Positions 29,381 to 38,150 of a stretch of 64,000 nucleotides of DNA are shown here, piece after piece. Each line of letters begins with the position of its first letter. Positions within the stretch are counted from its first letter, which is position 1. The position numbers and the translations under genes are program-made. A model generated the notes under the pieces. It was not told where the DNA came from. It saw only the letters and a list, made by a program, of their open reading frames with translations, and searched no databases. This DNA is from Saprospiraceae bacterium (lineage in GTDB: Bacteria; Bacteroidota; Bacteroidia; Chitinophagales; Saprospiraceae): assembly GCA_016716335.1 (NCBI GenBank), contig JADJWN010000003.1, forward strand, positions 275,525 to 339,524, in the 5' to 3' direction.

Positions 29381-29443
29381 TACATTACATTACATTACAT
29401 TACATTACATTACATTACATTACATTACAGTACAGTACAGTAC
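29381..29443 (+). repeat. Pentanucleotide microsatellite (TACAT)9(TACAG)3, cassette 2
   Basis: Twelve pentamers followed by TAC, 88 nt before the ATG at 29531. This is the longest of the three tracts. The flanking leader is the same as in the other units, so length changes by whole 5-bp steps. Confidence 0.97.
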
Positions 29444-29530
29444 CGGAAGCTATCTGATGATCCTCCCTGATTTACAGAATAATGGTGTTTGGATAAGAAA
29501 TATTATTTTGTAAATCGAAAAAATTATATC

Positions 29531-30244
29531 ATGAAAAATCTTTTATTTTTTGTATTTTTAAATGTTATTCTGACTAATGTCAATCTCAAAGCTCAATGCG
29601 GCTTTAAAAATATTGAGATTGATTCCTGTTGTATTACAGTAGAAGTATTGGAAAATGAATATCCCAGGTGGTCGGTAAAGATTGACACACTGACTACCAT
29701 CTGGAGCATGGATCTGGACAGCAACAGGTTTACCTATTGTTTTGACACTAAGGATAGTTTTGAATTGGAGTTGATATATTATAATGAATTCGGATTTCCG
29801 GGATGCGGAGCTTCACAATGGGTGAATATTGATGAGATTTGTGTCATTGATACTCCGTGCATTCAGTATCTGTGTTGGGAGATGTTGGGAGGATGTTGTG
29901 AACTGGATACAATTAAAGCATTTGAAATAGAAGTGAATGGTGTGCCAATAACAATTCCGATAGGACCGCAATATGTAGCAGGAGCCTATAATTGGCTTGC
30001 GAGTACTATGGTGTCTATTTTAGAGAGTTATAGTTATGGAGGAATATTAGAATCTGAATCAGAATTTACGGATCCTTGTTTGAAAGGAGATTTAACACCA
30101 ATTCCAGGGTTCTATTTCTACAATTCATCGGTTAGAATCAATGCAATCAGTGGTGTAGTAAATTGTGCCGGTCCTGGAGATCCACCGGAGTGGAAAGATA
30201 CCAAAGTTAATTTCCAGCAGTTTCCTGAAGGATGTTTTGAATAG
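29531..30244 (+). CDS. Small Cys-rich secreted protein, cassette 2
   Basis: A 237-residue paralogue of the product at 26394 with the same signal peptide and Cys pattern. Almost all residues are the same up to about 180. The variable patch reads GGILESESEFTDPCLKGDLTP, one residue longer than in unit 1. After it the sequence returns to near identity (NSSVRINAISGVVNCAGPGDPP). Function unknown. It precedes the second L-domain gene by 67 nt. Confidence 0.8.
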   Translation: MKNLLFFVFLNVILTNVNLKAQCGFKNIEIDSCCITVEVLENEYPRWSVKIDTLTTIWSMDLDSNRFTYCFDTKDSFELELIYYNEFGFPGCGASQWVNIDEICVIDTPCIQYLCWEMLGGCCELDTIKAFEIEVNGVPITIPIGPQYVAGAYNWLASTMVSILESYSYGGILESESEFTDPCLKGDLTPIPGFYFYNSSVRINAISGVVNCAGPGDPPEWKDTKVNFQQFPEGCFE

Positions 30245-30256
30245 CTTTTTCTTAAC

Positions 30257-30295
30257 AATTGGTGAATACATTTAATATATATATATTCACCAATT
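30257..30295 (+). promoter_or_regulatory. Intercistronic hairpin, cassette 2
   Basis: Arms AATTGGTGAATA (30257-30268) and TATTCACCAATT (30284-30295). The outer 12 pairs are kept as in units 1 and 3, while the inner part and loop have drifted to an AT repeat. Confidence 0.7.
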
Positions 30296-30311
30296 ACAAA
30301 ACACAATTAAT

Positions 30312-32114
30312 ATGAAATCTTATTTTACCATTCTGCAGATTATATCAAGTTTATTTTTGATTAATTTTGCTTCATTATATGGACAGGGCTGCCCGCTCCA
30401 ATCTGTTACTCTCAGTTCACAGGTGGCAGTGGAGAACTTTGTAGTGCAGTATCCTGATTGCCGTGAGATCGTATTTCCGCTTACTATAACGGGGGATGTG
30501 AAAGACTTGCGGCCCTTGCTGCAGCTGAAGAAAATTAATAGTAACCTTAATCTCCGCGACCTGCCCAATCTTGAAACTTTGCATGGGTTGGATTCCGTAA
30601 TATTTATTTCATCTCTCAATATCCGTAATACAGGCAAACTCAGGAATCTTCGGGGGTTGGAACAGGTCAGGAATACTTTTATTTTAGAAATTGTTGGCAA
30701 TCAAGTACTTGAGACAACAGAAGGATTAAATCTGGACAGATTGCCTAATAATGTGACAGTACAAAATAATGCAAGTCTGATTTTGCTTACAGGGGTAAAT
30801 TCGGGAGATAGCATATCATCACTGTCAATTATAAATAATCCATTATTAAAACATGTGACTATATGGGATTCGCTTAAGGTGGTTAAAAACAATTTGGTTA
30901 TAGATGGGAATTTTGCACTTTGGGAGATAGATGGATTGAATAGGCTAAAATATGTTGGGGGAGATTTTAAAATTGAAAAAATTGACTCTATGGAATTTTT
31001 GCCTGAATTTGACAGTCTGCATTATGTAGGTAAGGATTTGTTTTTATTAGGAATAACTAACAGTGCAACTGTTCAAATAGCCAAAACAAAAAACTTACCT
31101 AAGTTTCCATTATTAGCTTCAATAGGAAATACTTTAAGAATTGCTAATTTCGGATCTATAGAATTTTCACCATCAAATATTTTAGATTCTTTAAAATCAT
31201 GTAGAAATATCATGATATCTGTAGTACCCTGTGACACTTTCCATGGCTTTAATTCATTACTTACTTGCGAAACTGTTTCATTTGGTATTAATAATACAAG
31301 TGTAATTTCAGGATTTAATTCATTGACTGAACTTAAATCATTAAATATCGATAGAAATTATGAGCTTAGAAAGTTTACAGGTTTTAAAAATCTGAGAAGA
31401 GTCACTGGTAAGGTATATCTGTATGCCAGTAATGTATATCTGGAAAGTTTTGAAGGATTGGCAAATCTTGAATACGTAGGCGGTGACCTGGAATGTATAT
31501 CCAATCGCAGACTTCGGAACATCGGAACTAAAAACCTTAAATATGTTGGTGGTCAACTTTATATTTCTGATGCAGACCAGATGAAAAGCCTGGACGATCT
31601 GTCCAATCTTGAATACATAGGAAAAGAAGTGTATATAAGTCTAAATGATTCACTTGCTGATGTCAGGGGTTTGGACAGGGTTGATTATAAAAATGTTACA
31701 AAATTGACTTTCAGGTACAATAACTTTACAAAATCATGTGTAAACAATTTTTTTTGCGACTTCCTTGAAAACAAGCCCGAAGAGATGTCAGATATCAGAA
31801 GCAATGGTGCAGGGTGCAGCAGCCGTGAGGAAGTGCTGGAGCAATGCCGGCTTGTCAGTACCACGGATATAGGAGAGGAGAGCGTACTGACCCTTAGTCC
31901 CAATCCGGCAGCATCAGAAATATATCTGCGAAATACCGGCCCGCAGCAGATACAGGCCATAGTACTGTATGATCTGTCAGGGAGGCAGGTACTTTATCAG
32001 AAAGCAGAAGGAGACAGAATTGATGTGAGCAGGTTGGGCAGTGGAGTATATCAGGCTGTTATTCACCTGGCAGATGGACAGAGACAAACAAAACGATTGG
32101 TTAAAATGCAATGA
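30312..32114 (+). CDS. Receptor-L-domain-like repeat protein with T9SS sorting domain, cassette 2
   Basis: A 600-residue paralogue of the product at 27170. The signal peptide, N-terminal repeats and C-terminal 215 residues including the sorting domain are near-identical to unit 1. From about residue 205 (ALWEIDGLNRLKYVGG) to 385 (before GKVYLYASNVYLESFEGL) the sequence is distinct, with its own repeats (FLLGITNSATVQIAKTKNLP, VPCDTFHGFNSLLTCETV). A short patch near residues 72-90 also differs (QLKKINSNLNLRDLPNLETLHG). The same length despite a divergent core suggests replacement within a fixed scaffold. Confidence 0.85.
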   Translation: MKSYFTILQIISSLFLINFASLYGQGCPLQSVTLSSQVAVENFVVQYPDCREIVFPLTITGDVKDLRPLLQLKKINSNLNLRDLPNLETLHGLDSVIFISSLNIRNTGKLRNLRGLEQVRNTFILEIVGNQVLETTEGLNLDRLPNNVTVQNNASLILLTGVNSGDSISSLSIINNPLLKHVTIWDSLKVVKNNLVIDGNFALWEIDGLNRLKYVGGDFKIEKIDSMEFLPEFDSLHYVGKDLFLLGITNSATVQIAKTKNLPKFPLLASIGNTLRIANFGSIEFSPSNILDSLKSCRNIMISVVPCDTFHGFNSLLTCETVSFGINNTSVISGFNSLTELKSLNIDRNYELRKFTGFKNLRRVTGKVYLYASNVYLESFEGLANLEYVGGDLECISNRRLRNIGTKNLKYVGGQLYISDADQMKSLDDLSNLEYIGKEVYISLNDSLADVRGLDRVDYKNVTKLTFRYNNFTKSCVNNFFCDFLENKPEEMSDIRSNGAGCSSREEVLEQCRLVSTTDIGEESVLTLSPNPAASEIYLRNTGPQQIQAIVLYDLSGRQVLYQKAEGDRIDVSRLGSGVYQAVIHLADGQRQTKRLVKMQ

Positions 32115-32461
32115 GGTTCATGATACAGCGTGCCTGTTGATACAAATGGCTTATCGAAAAAGTATGATGGTAGGTACTTAATTTATTACTAATGTGGAAA
32201 AAATAAAATATTCCAGTCTTACTTACCGGATAACTTTTGGCGACCTGCGTTCAAAGCAGACCGTGAAGTGAATACTTAGCATGCAGAAAAGTGTTTATTT
32301 ATGGCTGCATAGTCAAGGTTCGGCAGCATTTAATGTTAAAGTATGAGGAAATCTGGAGACATGTTGTGGATTGACTGATATTATGGATTGAATCTGTGTG
32401 AATTCAGGACATTTTATCCAAAAAATTAATGGGAAAATTATAGAATTAAAATCATTTATAC

Positions 32462-32469
32462 TATATTTG
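32462..32469 (+). promoter_or_regulatory. Putative -7 element, cassette 3
   Basis: TATATTTG, perfect TAnnTTTG, at the same relative position as in units 1 and 2. Confidence 0.4.
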
Positions 32470-32522
32470 TCTATCGCATAAAGTAAAGTATGCAGCTCTA
32501 TGAATCAGATAAAGGGATAATT

Positions 32523-32560
32523 TACATTACATTACATTACATTACAGTACAGTACAGTAC
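32523..32560 (+). repeat. Pentanucleotide microsatellite (TACAT)4(TACAG)3, cassette 3
   Basis: Seven pentamers and TAC, ending 88 nt before the ATG at 32648. It shares the (TACAG)3TACCGG right end with unit 2 but has five fewer TACAT units. Confidence 0.97.
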
Positions 32561-32647
32561 CGGAAGCTATCTGATGATCCTCCCTGATTTACAGAATAAT
32601 GGTGTTTGGATAAGAAATATTATTTTGTAAATCGAAAAAATTATATC

Positions 32648-33361
32648 ATGAAAAATCTTTTATTTTTTGTATTTTTAAATGTTATTCTGAGTAATGTCAA
32701 TCTCAAAGCTCAATGCGGGTTTAAAAATGTTGAGATTGATTCGTGTTGTATTACAGTAGAAGTATTGGAGAATGAATATTCCAGGTGGTCGGTAAAGATT
32801 GACACACTAGCTACCATCTGGAGTACGGATTTGGACAGCAACAGGTTTAACTATTGTTTTGACACTAAGGATAGTTTTGAATTGGAGTTGATATATTATA
32901 ATGAATTCGGACTGCCGGGATGCGGAGCTTCACAATGGGTGAATATTGATGAGATTTGTGTCATTGATACTCCGTGCATTCAGTATCTGTGTTGGGAGAT
33001 GTTGGGAGGATGTTGTGAACTGGATACAATTAAAGCATTTGAAATAGAAGTGAATGGTGTGCCAATAACAATTCCGATAGGACCGCAATATGTAGCAGGA
33101 GCCTATAATTGGCTTGCGAGTACAATGATATCCATACTGGAAAGTTATAATTATGGGGGATATATGCAGGAAGAATCTGAATTTACTGAAGCATGTACAA
33201 AAGGTAATCAAACCATAATTCCAGGGTTCTATTTCTACAATTCATCGGTTAGAATCAATGCAATCAGCGGTGTAGTAAATTGTGTCGGTCCTGGAGATCC
33301 ACCGGAGTGGAAAGATACCAAAGTTAATTTCCTGCAGTTTCCTGAAGGATGTTTTGAATAG
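32648..33361 (+). CDS. Small Cys-rich secreted protein, cassette 3
   Basis: A 237-residue third paralogue with the same signal peptide and Cys framework. It carries a few extra substitutions through the body (SNVNLKAQ, NVEIDS, LATIWSTDLD). The variable patch reads NYGGYMQEESEFTEACTKGN, different from both others, and is flanked by near-identical sequence. Function unknown. It precedes the third L-domain gene by 65 nt. Confidence 0.8.
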   Translation: MKNLLFFVFLNVILSNVNLKAQCGFKNVEIDSCCITVEVLENEYSRWSVKIDTLATIWSTDLDSNRFNYCFDTKDSFELELIYYNEFGLPGCGASQWVNIDEICVIDTPCIQYLCWEMLGGCCELDTIKAFEIEVNGVPITIPIGPQYVAGAYNWLASTMISILESYNYGGYMQEESEFTEACTKGNQTIIPGFYFYNSSVRINAISGVVNCVGPGDPPEWKDTKVNFLQFPEGCFE

Positions 33362-33373
33362 CTTTTTCTTAAC

Positions 33374-33410
33374 AATTGGTGAATACATTTAATATATGTA
33401 TTCACCAATT
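33374..33410 (+). promoter_or_regulatory. Intercistronic perfect hairpin, cassette 3
   Basis: The same 15-nt arms as unit 1 (33374-33388 and 33396-33410) with loop TTAATAT. Conserved arms with a changing loop suggest selection on structure. Confidence 0.75.
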
Positions 33411-33426
33411 ACATAACACAATCAAT

Positions 33427-35231
33427 ATGAAATCTTATTTTACCATTCTGCAGATTATATCAAGTTTATTTTTGATTAATTTTGCTTCATTATATGGACA
33501 GGGCTGCCCGCTTCAATCTGTTACTCTCAGTTCACAGGCAGCGGTGGAGAATTTTGTAGTGCAGTATCCAGATTGTCGGGAGATCGTATTTCCGCTTACC
33601 ATTACAGGGGATGTGACAGACTTGCGGCCCTTGCGCAGCTCCGCAGGATCAACAGCAATCTCAATTTGCGGGATTTGACTCAGTTGGAGTCACTCTATGG
33701 GCTGGATTCGGTATCCTTTATATCCTCGCTCAATATACGCAATACAGCCCGACTAAGGTCACTACATGGACTGGAGAAAGTAAAAAATACATTTTTTTTA
33801 GATATAATAGGTAATCAGGCCTTAGAGACTACGGAAGGATTAAATCTGGATAGACTGCCGAATCAAGTGGTTATTCAGAATAATAATTCATTAAGAATTC
33901 TTACCGGAGTGAATAATGCAGATTCTGTAACTACACTCACTATTACCAACAATGTCAAACTCCAACGTATCGACATCTGGGATTCATTGAAAATAATCAG
34001 GGGTAACTTATTGATTGATGGTAATTCAGGTCTTAAAGAGATCAATGGTCTCAATAGATTAAAAAGAGTGAATGGTTCATTTAGTATAGAAAATGTGGAC
34101 TCTATTGAATACTTACCCAATTTCGATAGTCTTGAATTTATAGGCAAATTTCTCAGACTAACTGGGTTCAGAGATTCTAATGGCAACTTCAGAAATTTTA
34201 ATACTAAAAATCTACCCCTTTTTGGAAATTTAAAAATTGTAAATAACAACATATTAATACAAGGTTTTATTTCTGCTGAAATGCCGCATTGGAATGGTTT
34301 TGAAAATTTAATAGAGGTAAATGATATTTATATTTATAATTCAAGAATATTAAACCTGTCAGGATTTAACGCTGTATCGAGAATAAATACTCTCGCTTTA
34401 GTGCACTTATCTGATACAGATAACATTAGCGGGTTTTCAAAACTCACAGAATTGGGATCACTCTCGATCGATAGAAGTTATGAACTTAGAAATGTTACTG
34501 GTTTTCGTGTTCTGAGAAGAGTCAATGGTAAGGTATATCTGTATGCCAGTAATGTATATCTGGAAAGTTTTGAAGGATTGGCAAATCTTGAATACGTAGG
34601 CGGTGACCTGGAATGTATATCCAATCGCAGACTTCGGAACATCGGAACTAAAAACCTTAAATATGTTGGTGGTCAACTTTATATTTCTGATGCAGACCAG
34701 ATGAAAAGCCTGGACGATCTGTCCAATCTTGAATACATAGGAAAAGAAGTGTATATAAGTCTAAATGATTCACTTGCTGATGTCAGGGGTTTGGACAGGG
34801 TTGATTATAAAAATGTTACAAAATTGACTTTCAGGTACAATAACTTTACAAAATCATGTGTAAACAATTTTTTTTGCGACTTTCTTGAAAACAAGCCCGA
34901 AGAGATGTCTGATATCAGAAACAATGGTGCAGGCTGCAGCAGCCGTGAGGAAGTGCTGGAGCAATGCCGGCTTGTCAGTACCACGGATATAGGAGAGGAG
35001 AGCGTACTGACCCTTAGTCCCAATCCGGCAGCATCAGAAATATATCTGCGAAATATCGGCCCGCAGCAGATACAGGCCATAGTACTGTATGATCTTTCAG
35101 GGAGGCAGGTACTTTATCAGAAGACAGAAGGAGACAGAATTGATGTGAGCAGACTGGCTGCCGGTGTTTATAAAGCATTGATTATTTTGCCGGGTCAGGA
35201 ATTTTCTGTCAGGAGAATCGTCAAACTTTAA
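33427..35231 (+). CDS. Receptor-L-domain-like repeat protein with T9SS sorting domain, cassette 3, single frameshift
   Basis: Third paralogue, about 601 residues once one base is restored. The first frame stops at 33678 and a second frame reads to 35231. Compared with units 1 and 2 (CTTGCTGCAGC) it has CTTGCGCAGC, one T lost at 33634. Divergence starts earlier than in the others (about residue 80) and lasts to about 385. The C-terminal scaffold then matches. The last 25 residues (AAGVYKALIILPGQEFSVRRIVKL) differ from units 1 and 2 but still fit a sorting-domain end. The loss may be a sequence error or an off-state of the gene. Confidence 0.8.
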
Positions 35232-35338
35232 AGTACTGTATAAAACCATAGAGCCGATTTTCCAATCAGTCAGTTATAGCTTATGTCTGTTATTCATGAG
35301 AGTTTGATATAGATTTTTTTTCTACCCATATTCCTACA

Positions 35339-35545
35339 GCGTGGCAAACTATGCCATTGGTGTAGCAGGATACGATTTTGTGCTGGTACTAGACAGGTTT
35401 GCTTATTTTGGCAAACAGCGTGTCTCGCCAAAATCAGAGTTATTTTATCATTTTATCCACGGTTTGACTTCCGTGGTTATTTAGTCCGTTGAAAAATTTC
35501 CTACGGACTAAATATTACAACCCTATGGGTAAATAGCTGAATAAT
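35339..35545 (+). repeat. Dispersed non-coding repeat of about 208 bp, copy A
   Basis: Matches 38613-38821 in direct orientation over its whole length with scattered differences. Shared blocks include GCGTGGCAA, GCCATTGG, GCAAACAGCGTGTC and a strong hairpin TTTAGTCCGTT...ACGGACTAAA. There is no coding potential. It fills most of the 35232-35589 gap. Confidence 0.85.
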
Positions 35546-35589
35546 TAAAAATTAAAAATGAATTCATTGTTCATCGGATTCACGTCTGA

Positions 35590-37170
35590 TTACCTTTTTA
35601 ATACAAGCTTCATCACTTTACTGAACCGCTGCCCGTGCATGTGAACCAGATAATTACCGGTAGAGAGAGAGGCAGTGTGCAGCTGTATGGCATGCCTGCC
35701 GGGTCCGTAATATTCACCCTGTCGCAATATTCTGACCAAGGCCCCATGTATATCACGGATTTCAATGGTAATAGCCTGCCCCTGCTCTAAACTGAACTGT
35801 ATCTGGGTCAGTTCTCCTGTACCGGGGTTGGGATAGACCAATATTTCCGTCGGTGTGATTGACTCCGGTTCTCTGACAGAAGAAGTGCCTGAAAAAATTA
35901 CATTTTCATCTCCCTGTCTGTAGGGTACATAAAGGAGCGGCAGATAGTACATCTCGTCCTTACTGCCCTCACCCCAGGTCACAAATCGGGGTGGAGAGCT
36001 GGGATTATTGGGGTTGGACGAGGTATTGTCATAGGAAGCGATCGCATGAATCCGGGTGCCTTTTTTAGCTACTTTGAAGCGGTCGAAATAATAATTGCCC
36101 TGCCAGTTGAAGTCCCAGTCCGGGATTTTGATGAGATTTTCTCTTGCGCCGTTGGGATGAATCATATATACTTCCCAATGTTTGCCGAGATAGTGCATAT
36201 GTGGAAATATCCCGATCAGACTGACATCAAAAGGCAGGGTATAGACCCCTTCAAAAGTCTTTTTGGTATTGGCAGGGATAAAAAAGCTGTTGGCTCCGGT
36301 CAACAGATGAAAGGGAAGCATGATGTAGTCATCCACAATTCTGTTGATGGGTTCATCAGGTCTGGCAAAAAAGATATTGACGGATGAAGAGTCGGCTTCA
36401 TCCACTGCCCACGGAGCATAATGCATCTGTATCACCAGATCTGAACCTTTGGGTAAAATCTGTGCAAGTCCATCAGGAAAATAAATGGGTTTCTGTCCTG
36501 GTACATAGCCCGGAAACTGGTCTCTGTTCAGCACTTCATTCACCCCAAAACCACCGAATCCTTCAAATCCGTACTCCGGTGTCTGGTCATCATAGGATCT
36601 GGCGATGCCCGTAGTATCTGCAAAAAACAAGGCATGGTGTACAATTTTTTTATTGCCCGGACGCAGTTCGATGGCTTTGATTCTTTTGTTTTCCGTCAGG
36701 CCTGTGGGCAGTACAAAATAGCGATACTCGTCCTTGCCGTTTCCTTTGTGGATGTGAGATTTGGCAAAGCTTAGCACCAGGTCAGGTGTGCCCAGCTGAC
36801 TGTTGTCAGGAAACAGAGGAAAAGGAGGCTCATCTGCGGGATTGCCCTGCGGAGTACCTGCTGTCACCCAGTCTGCAATGGTCTTGATCTGCTCGTCGGT
36901 AAGGAAATTTTCATCCAGAAATCTTGAAAATCCCGGATCTGCCTTCCACGGTGGCATCATCTTGTTTTGGGTGACAAAGCGTATGGTATTGGCCCAGTTT
37001 TTTACCTGAGTATAGTTGGTCAGTGGCATGGGACCAATTTCGCCCGTCCGGTGACAATTGGCACAGTGCTTATAAATGATAGGTGCGATGTCCCGGGAGT
37101 AGGTGGGCTGGCTCTGCATACCGGATATCAGAGAAATCAGCAGGCAGACTGTCAAAAATATATTTTTCAT
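35590..37170 (-). CDS. Cytochrome c / copper type II ascorbate-dependent monooxygenase-like protein with T9SS sorting domain
   Basis: A 526-residue exported protein. The signal peptide is followed by a haem c site CANCH (Cys36, Cys39, His40) with a following Met-rich segment (NKMMPPWKADPGF). The middle resembles the copper type II ascorbate-dependent monooxygenase fold (PHM class), with ligand-type motifs KKIVHHALFF, LVIQMHYAPW and GIFPHMHYLGKHWE. The last 80 residues are a T9SS type A sorting domain (ILVYPNPGTGEL ... GNYLVHMHGQRFSKVMKLVLKR). It should be an outer-surface redox enzyme with unknown substrate. A thioredoxin-like gene lies 26 nt upstream on the same strand. Confidence 0.83.
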   Translation of the reverse strand: MKNIFLTVCLLISLISGMQSQPTYSRDIAPIIYKHCANCHRTGEIGPMPLTNYTQVKNWANTIRFVTQNKMMPPWKADPGFSRFLDENFLTDEQIKTIADWVTAGTPQGNPADEPPFPLFPDNSQLGTPDLVLSFAKSHIHKGNGKDEYRYFVLPTGLTENKRIKAIELRPGNKKIVHHALFFADTTGIARSYDDQTPEYGFEGFGGFGVNEVLNRDQFPGYVPGQKPIYFPDGLAQILPKGSDLVIQMHYAPWAVDEADSSSVNIFFARPDEPINRIVDDYIMLPFHLLTGANSFFIPANTKKTFEGVYTLPFDVSLIGIFPHMHYLGKHWEVYMIHPNGARENLIKIPDWDFNWQGNYYFDRFKVAKKGTRIHAIASYDNTSSNPNNPSSPPRFVTWGEGSKDEMYYLPLLYVPYRQGDENVIFSGTSSVREPESITPTEILVYPNPGTGELTQIQFSLEQGQAITIEIRDIHGALVRILRQGEYYGPGRHAIQLHTASLSTGNYLVHMHGQRFSKVMKLVLKR

Positions 37171-37196
37171 TACAGGGTGTATTTCAGGATTAAGGA

Positions 37197-37730
37197 TTAC
37201 GGCTCATCAATATCTGCAAAATTAATAAAACATCCCACGGCAGGTACAGTTTTGGATTCGATTTCCCTGCCTTCCCGGATATGTATCAATACATCTCTCA
37301 GATCATGAGAGCGTACGTGGTGCTTTCTTTTGCCGGGTGCAGAGTAAAGGTCATTGATTCTGCCCCGATACATGGCTTCCTGCTTCAGCTCATTCCACAC
37401 TACCACTTCCGGGGTGATCGTTGCACCGGTGAGTGTAGTCAGTTTTTTATCATAATCAGTGATGAACCGCAAATTGAGTTTGTATTTTTTAATGAATTTT
37501 TCAATATCCGATACCTCGCTGGATAGATTGGGGAACACGGCTGTAAATTCATAGTCATCCCGGAATTCTTCCTGTATCTGCCGGATGTGGGGACTCATTT
37601 CCTGGCATATTCTGCATGCATCGGCCAGAAAAATGTACACCTTTATGCTGTCATGCCGGTATTTGCCAAAGGCATGACTGCTTCCAAGTATGATAAAAAA
37701 AATAAATATTATCGTTCTGAAAAAAAACAT
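37197..37730 (-). CDS. Thioredoxin-like/redoxin exported protein
   Basis: A 177-residue protein started at ATG 37730, which places a hydrophobic signal (FFFRTIIFIFFIILGSSHAFG) at the N-terminus. A thioredoxin-type CRIC site lies at Cys39-Cys42 in VYIFLADACRICQEMSPHI. The cis-Pro-like segment is GATITPEVVVWN. It ends with VPAVGCFINF, a C-terminal Cys motif seen in redoxins linked to cytochrome c/copper monooxygenase proteins. It lies just upstream of such a gene, so the two probably form a redox pair. Confidence 0.75.
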   Translation of the reverse strand: MFFFRTIIFIFFIILGSSHAFGKYRHDSIKVYIFLADACRICQEMSPHIRQIQEEFRDDYEFTAVFPNLSSEVSDIEKFIKKYKLNLRFITDYDKKLTTLTGATITPEVVVWNELKQEAMYRGRINDLYSAPGKRKHHVRSHDLRDVLIHIREGREIESKTVPAVGCFINFADIDEP

Positions 37731-37831
37731 CCGGATGCTGGATTTAATAAGGTGTATAACGACCGGACTATAGCTACAGGTGCAGCTATGGTCAGTCAAT
37801 ATACCCAATACATTGTTATGAAATATTTATT

Positions 37832-38146
37832 TTATTCACTGATCATTAATTTCTGGTCGTCAATCTCTACACTGAATTTCACCTTTGCGTCTAAAGCATC
37901 GAATACTTTGAGAATGGTTGCAAATCGTGCATCAGTTGCCGAATTCTCTACTTTTGAAATCTGTGCTTTTTGGACGCCGACGAGTTCTCCGAGTTGCTGC
38001 TGTGTCAGGTGTTTTGCCTTTCTTGCCTTTTTTATAGCATCACCCAAAAGTTCGATTCTTAACTCTTGTTCAAATTTTTCACGTCTTTTGGTTCCACGCT
38101 TGCCGATATGCATATCCAGGACTTCATTAAAACTTGTGGTTTTCAT
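37832..38146 (-). CDS. XRE-family antitoxin (HigA-like)
   Basis: A roughly 104-residue protein from ATG 38146 (MKTTSFNEVLDMHIGKRG). An earlier ATG at 38167 would overlap the toxin gene. The helix-turn-helix reads KHLTQQQLGELVGVQKAQISKVE. The C-terminal part (ILKVFDALDAKVKFSVEID) is typical of antitoxins of type II systems. It follows a RelE/HigB-like gene on the same strand by 4 nt and should repress the pair and neutralise the toxin. Confidence 0.85.
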   Translation of the reverse strand: MKTTSFNEVLDMHIGKRGTKRREKFEQELRIELLGDAIKKARKAKHLTQQQLGELVGVQKAQISKVENSATDARFATILKVFDALDAKVKFSVEIDDQKLMISE

Positions 38147-38150
38147 ACTA

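Larger units (their letters stand above)
29177..32317 (+). repeat. Tandem cassette unit 2 (about 3.14 kb)
   Basis: Second unit, same order as unit 1. The 28973-29530 gap holds the shared spacer (starting GGTTCATGATACAGCGTGCC), the leader, promoter and microsatellite. The spacer and leader are repeated again before unit 3 (32115-32647), with only a few substitutions. Confidence 0.92.
32318..35231 (+). repeat. Tandem cassette unit 3, lacking the shared 3' spacer
   Basis: Third unit. Homology to units 1 and 2 runs from 32318 and stops at about 35145, inside the last 25 codons of the L-domain gene. It therefore marks the right edge of the duplicated segment. Confidence 0.9.

Noticed and set aside
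26071..35231. Prophage or insertion-sequence origin of the cassette array
   Set aside because: No integrase, transposase, terminal repeats or phage structural gene is present. Tandem duplication alone explains the layout.
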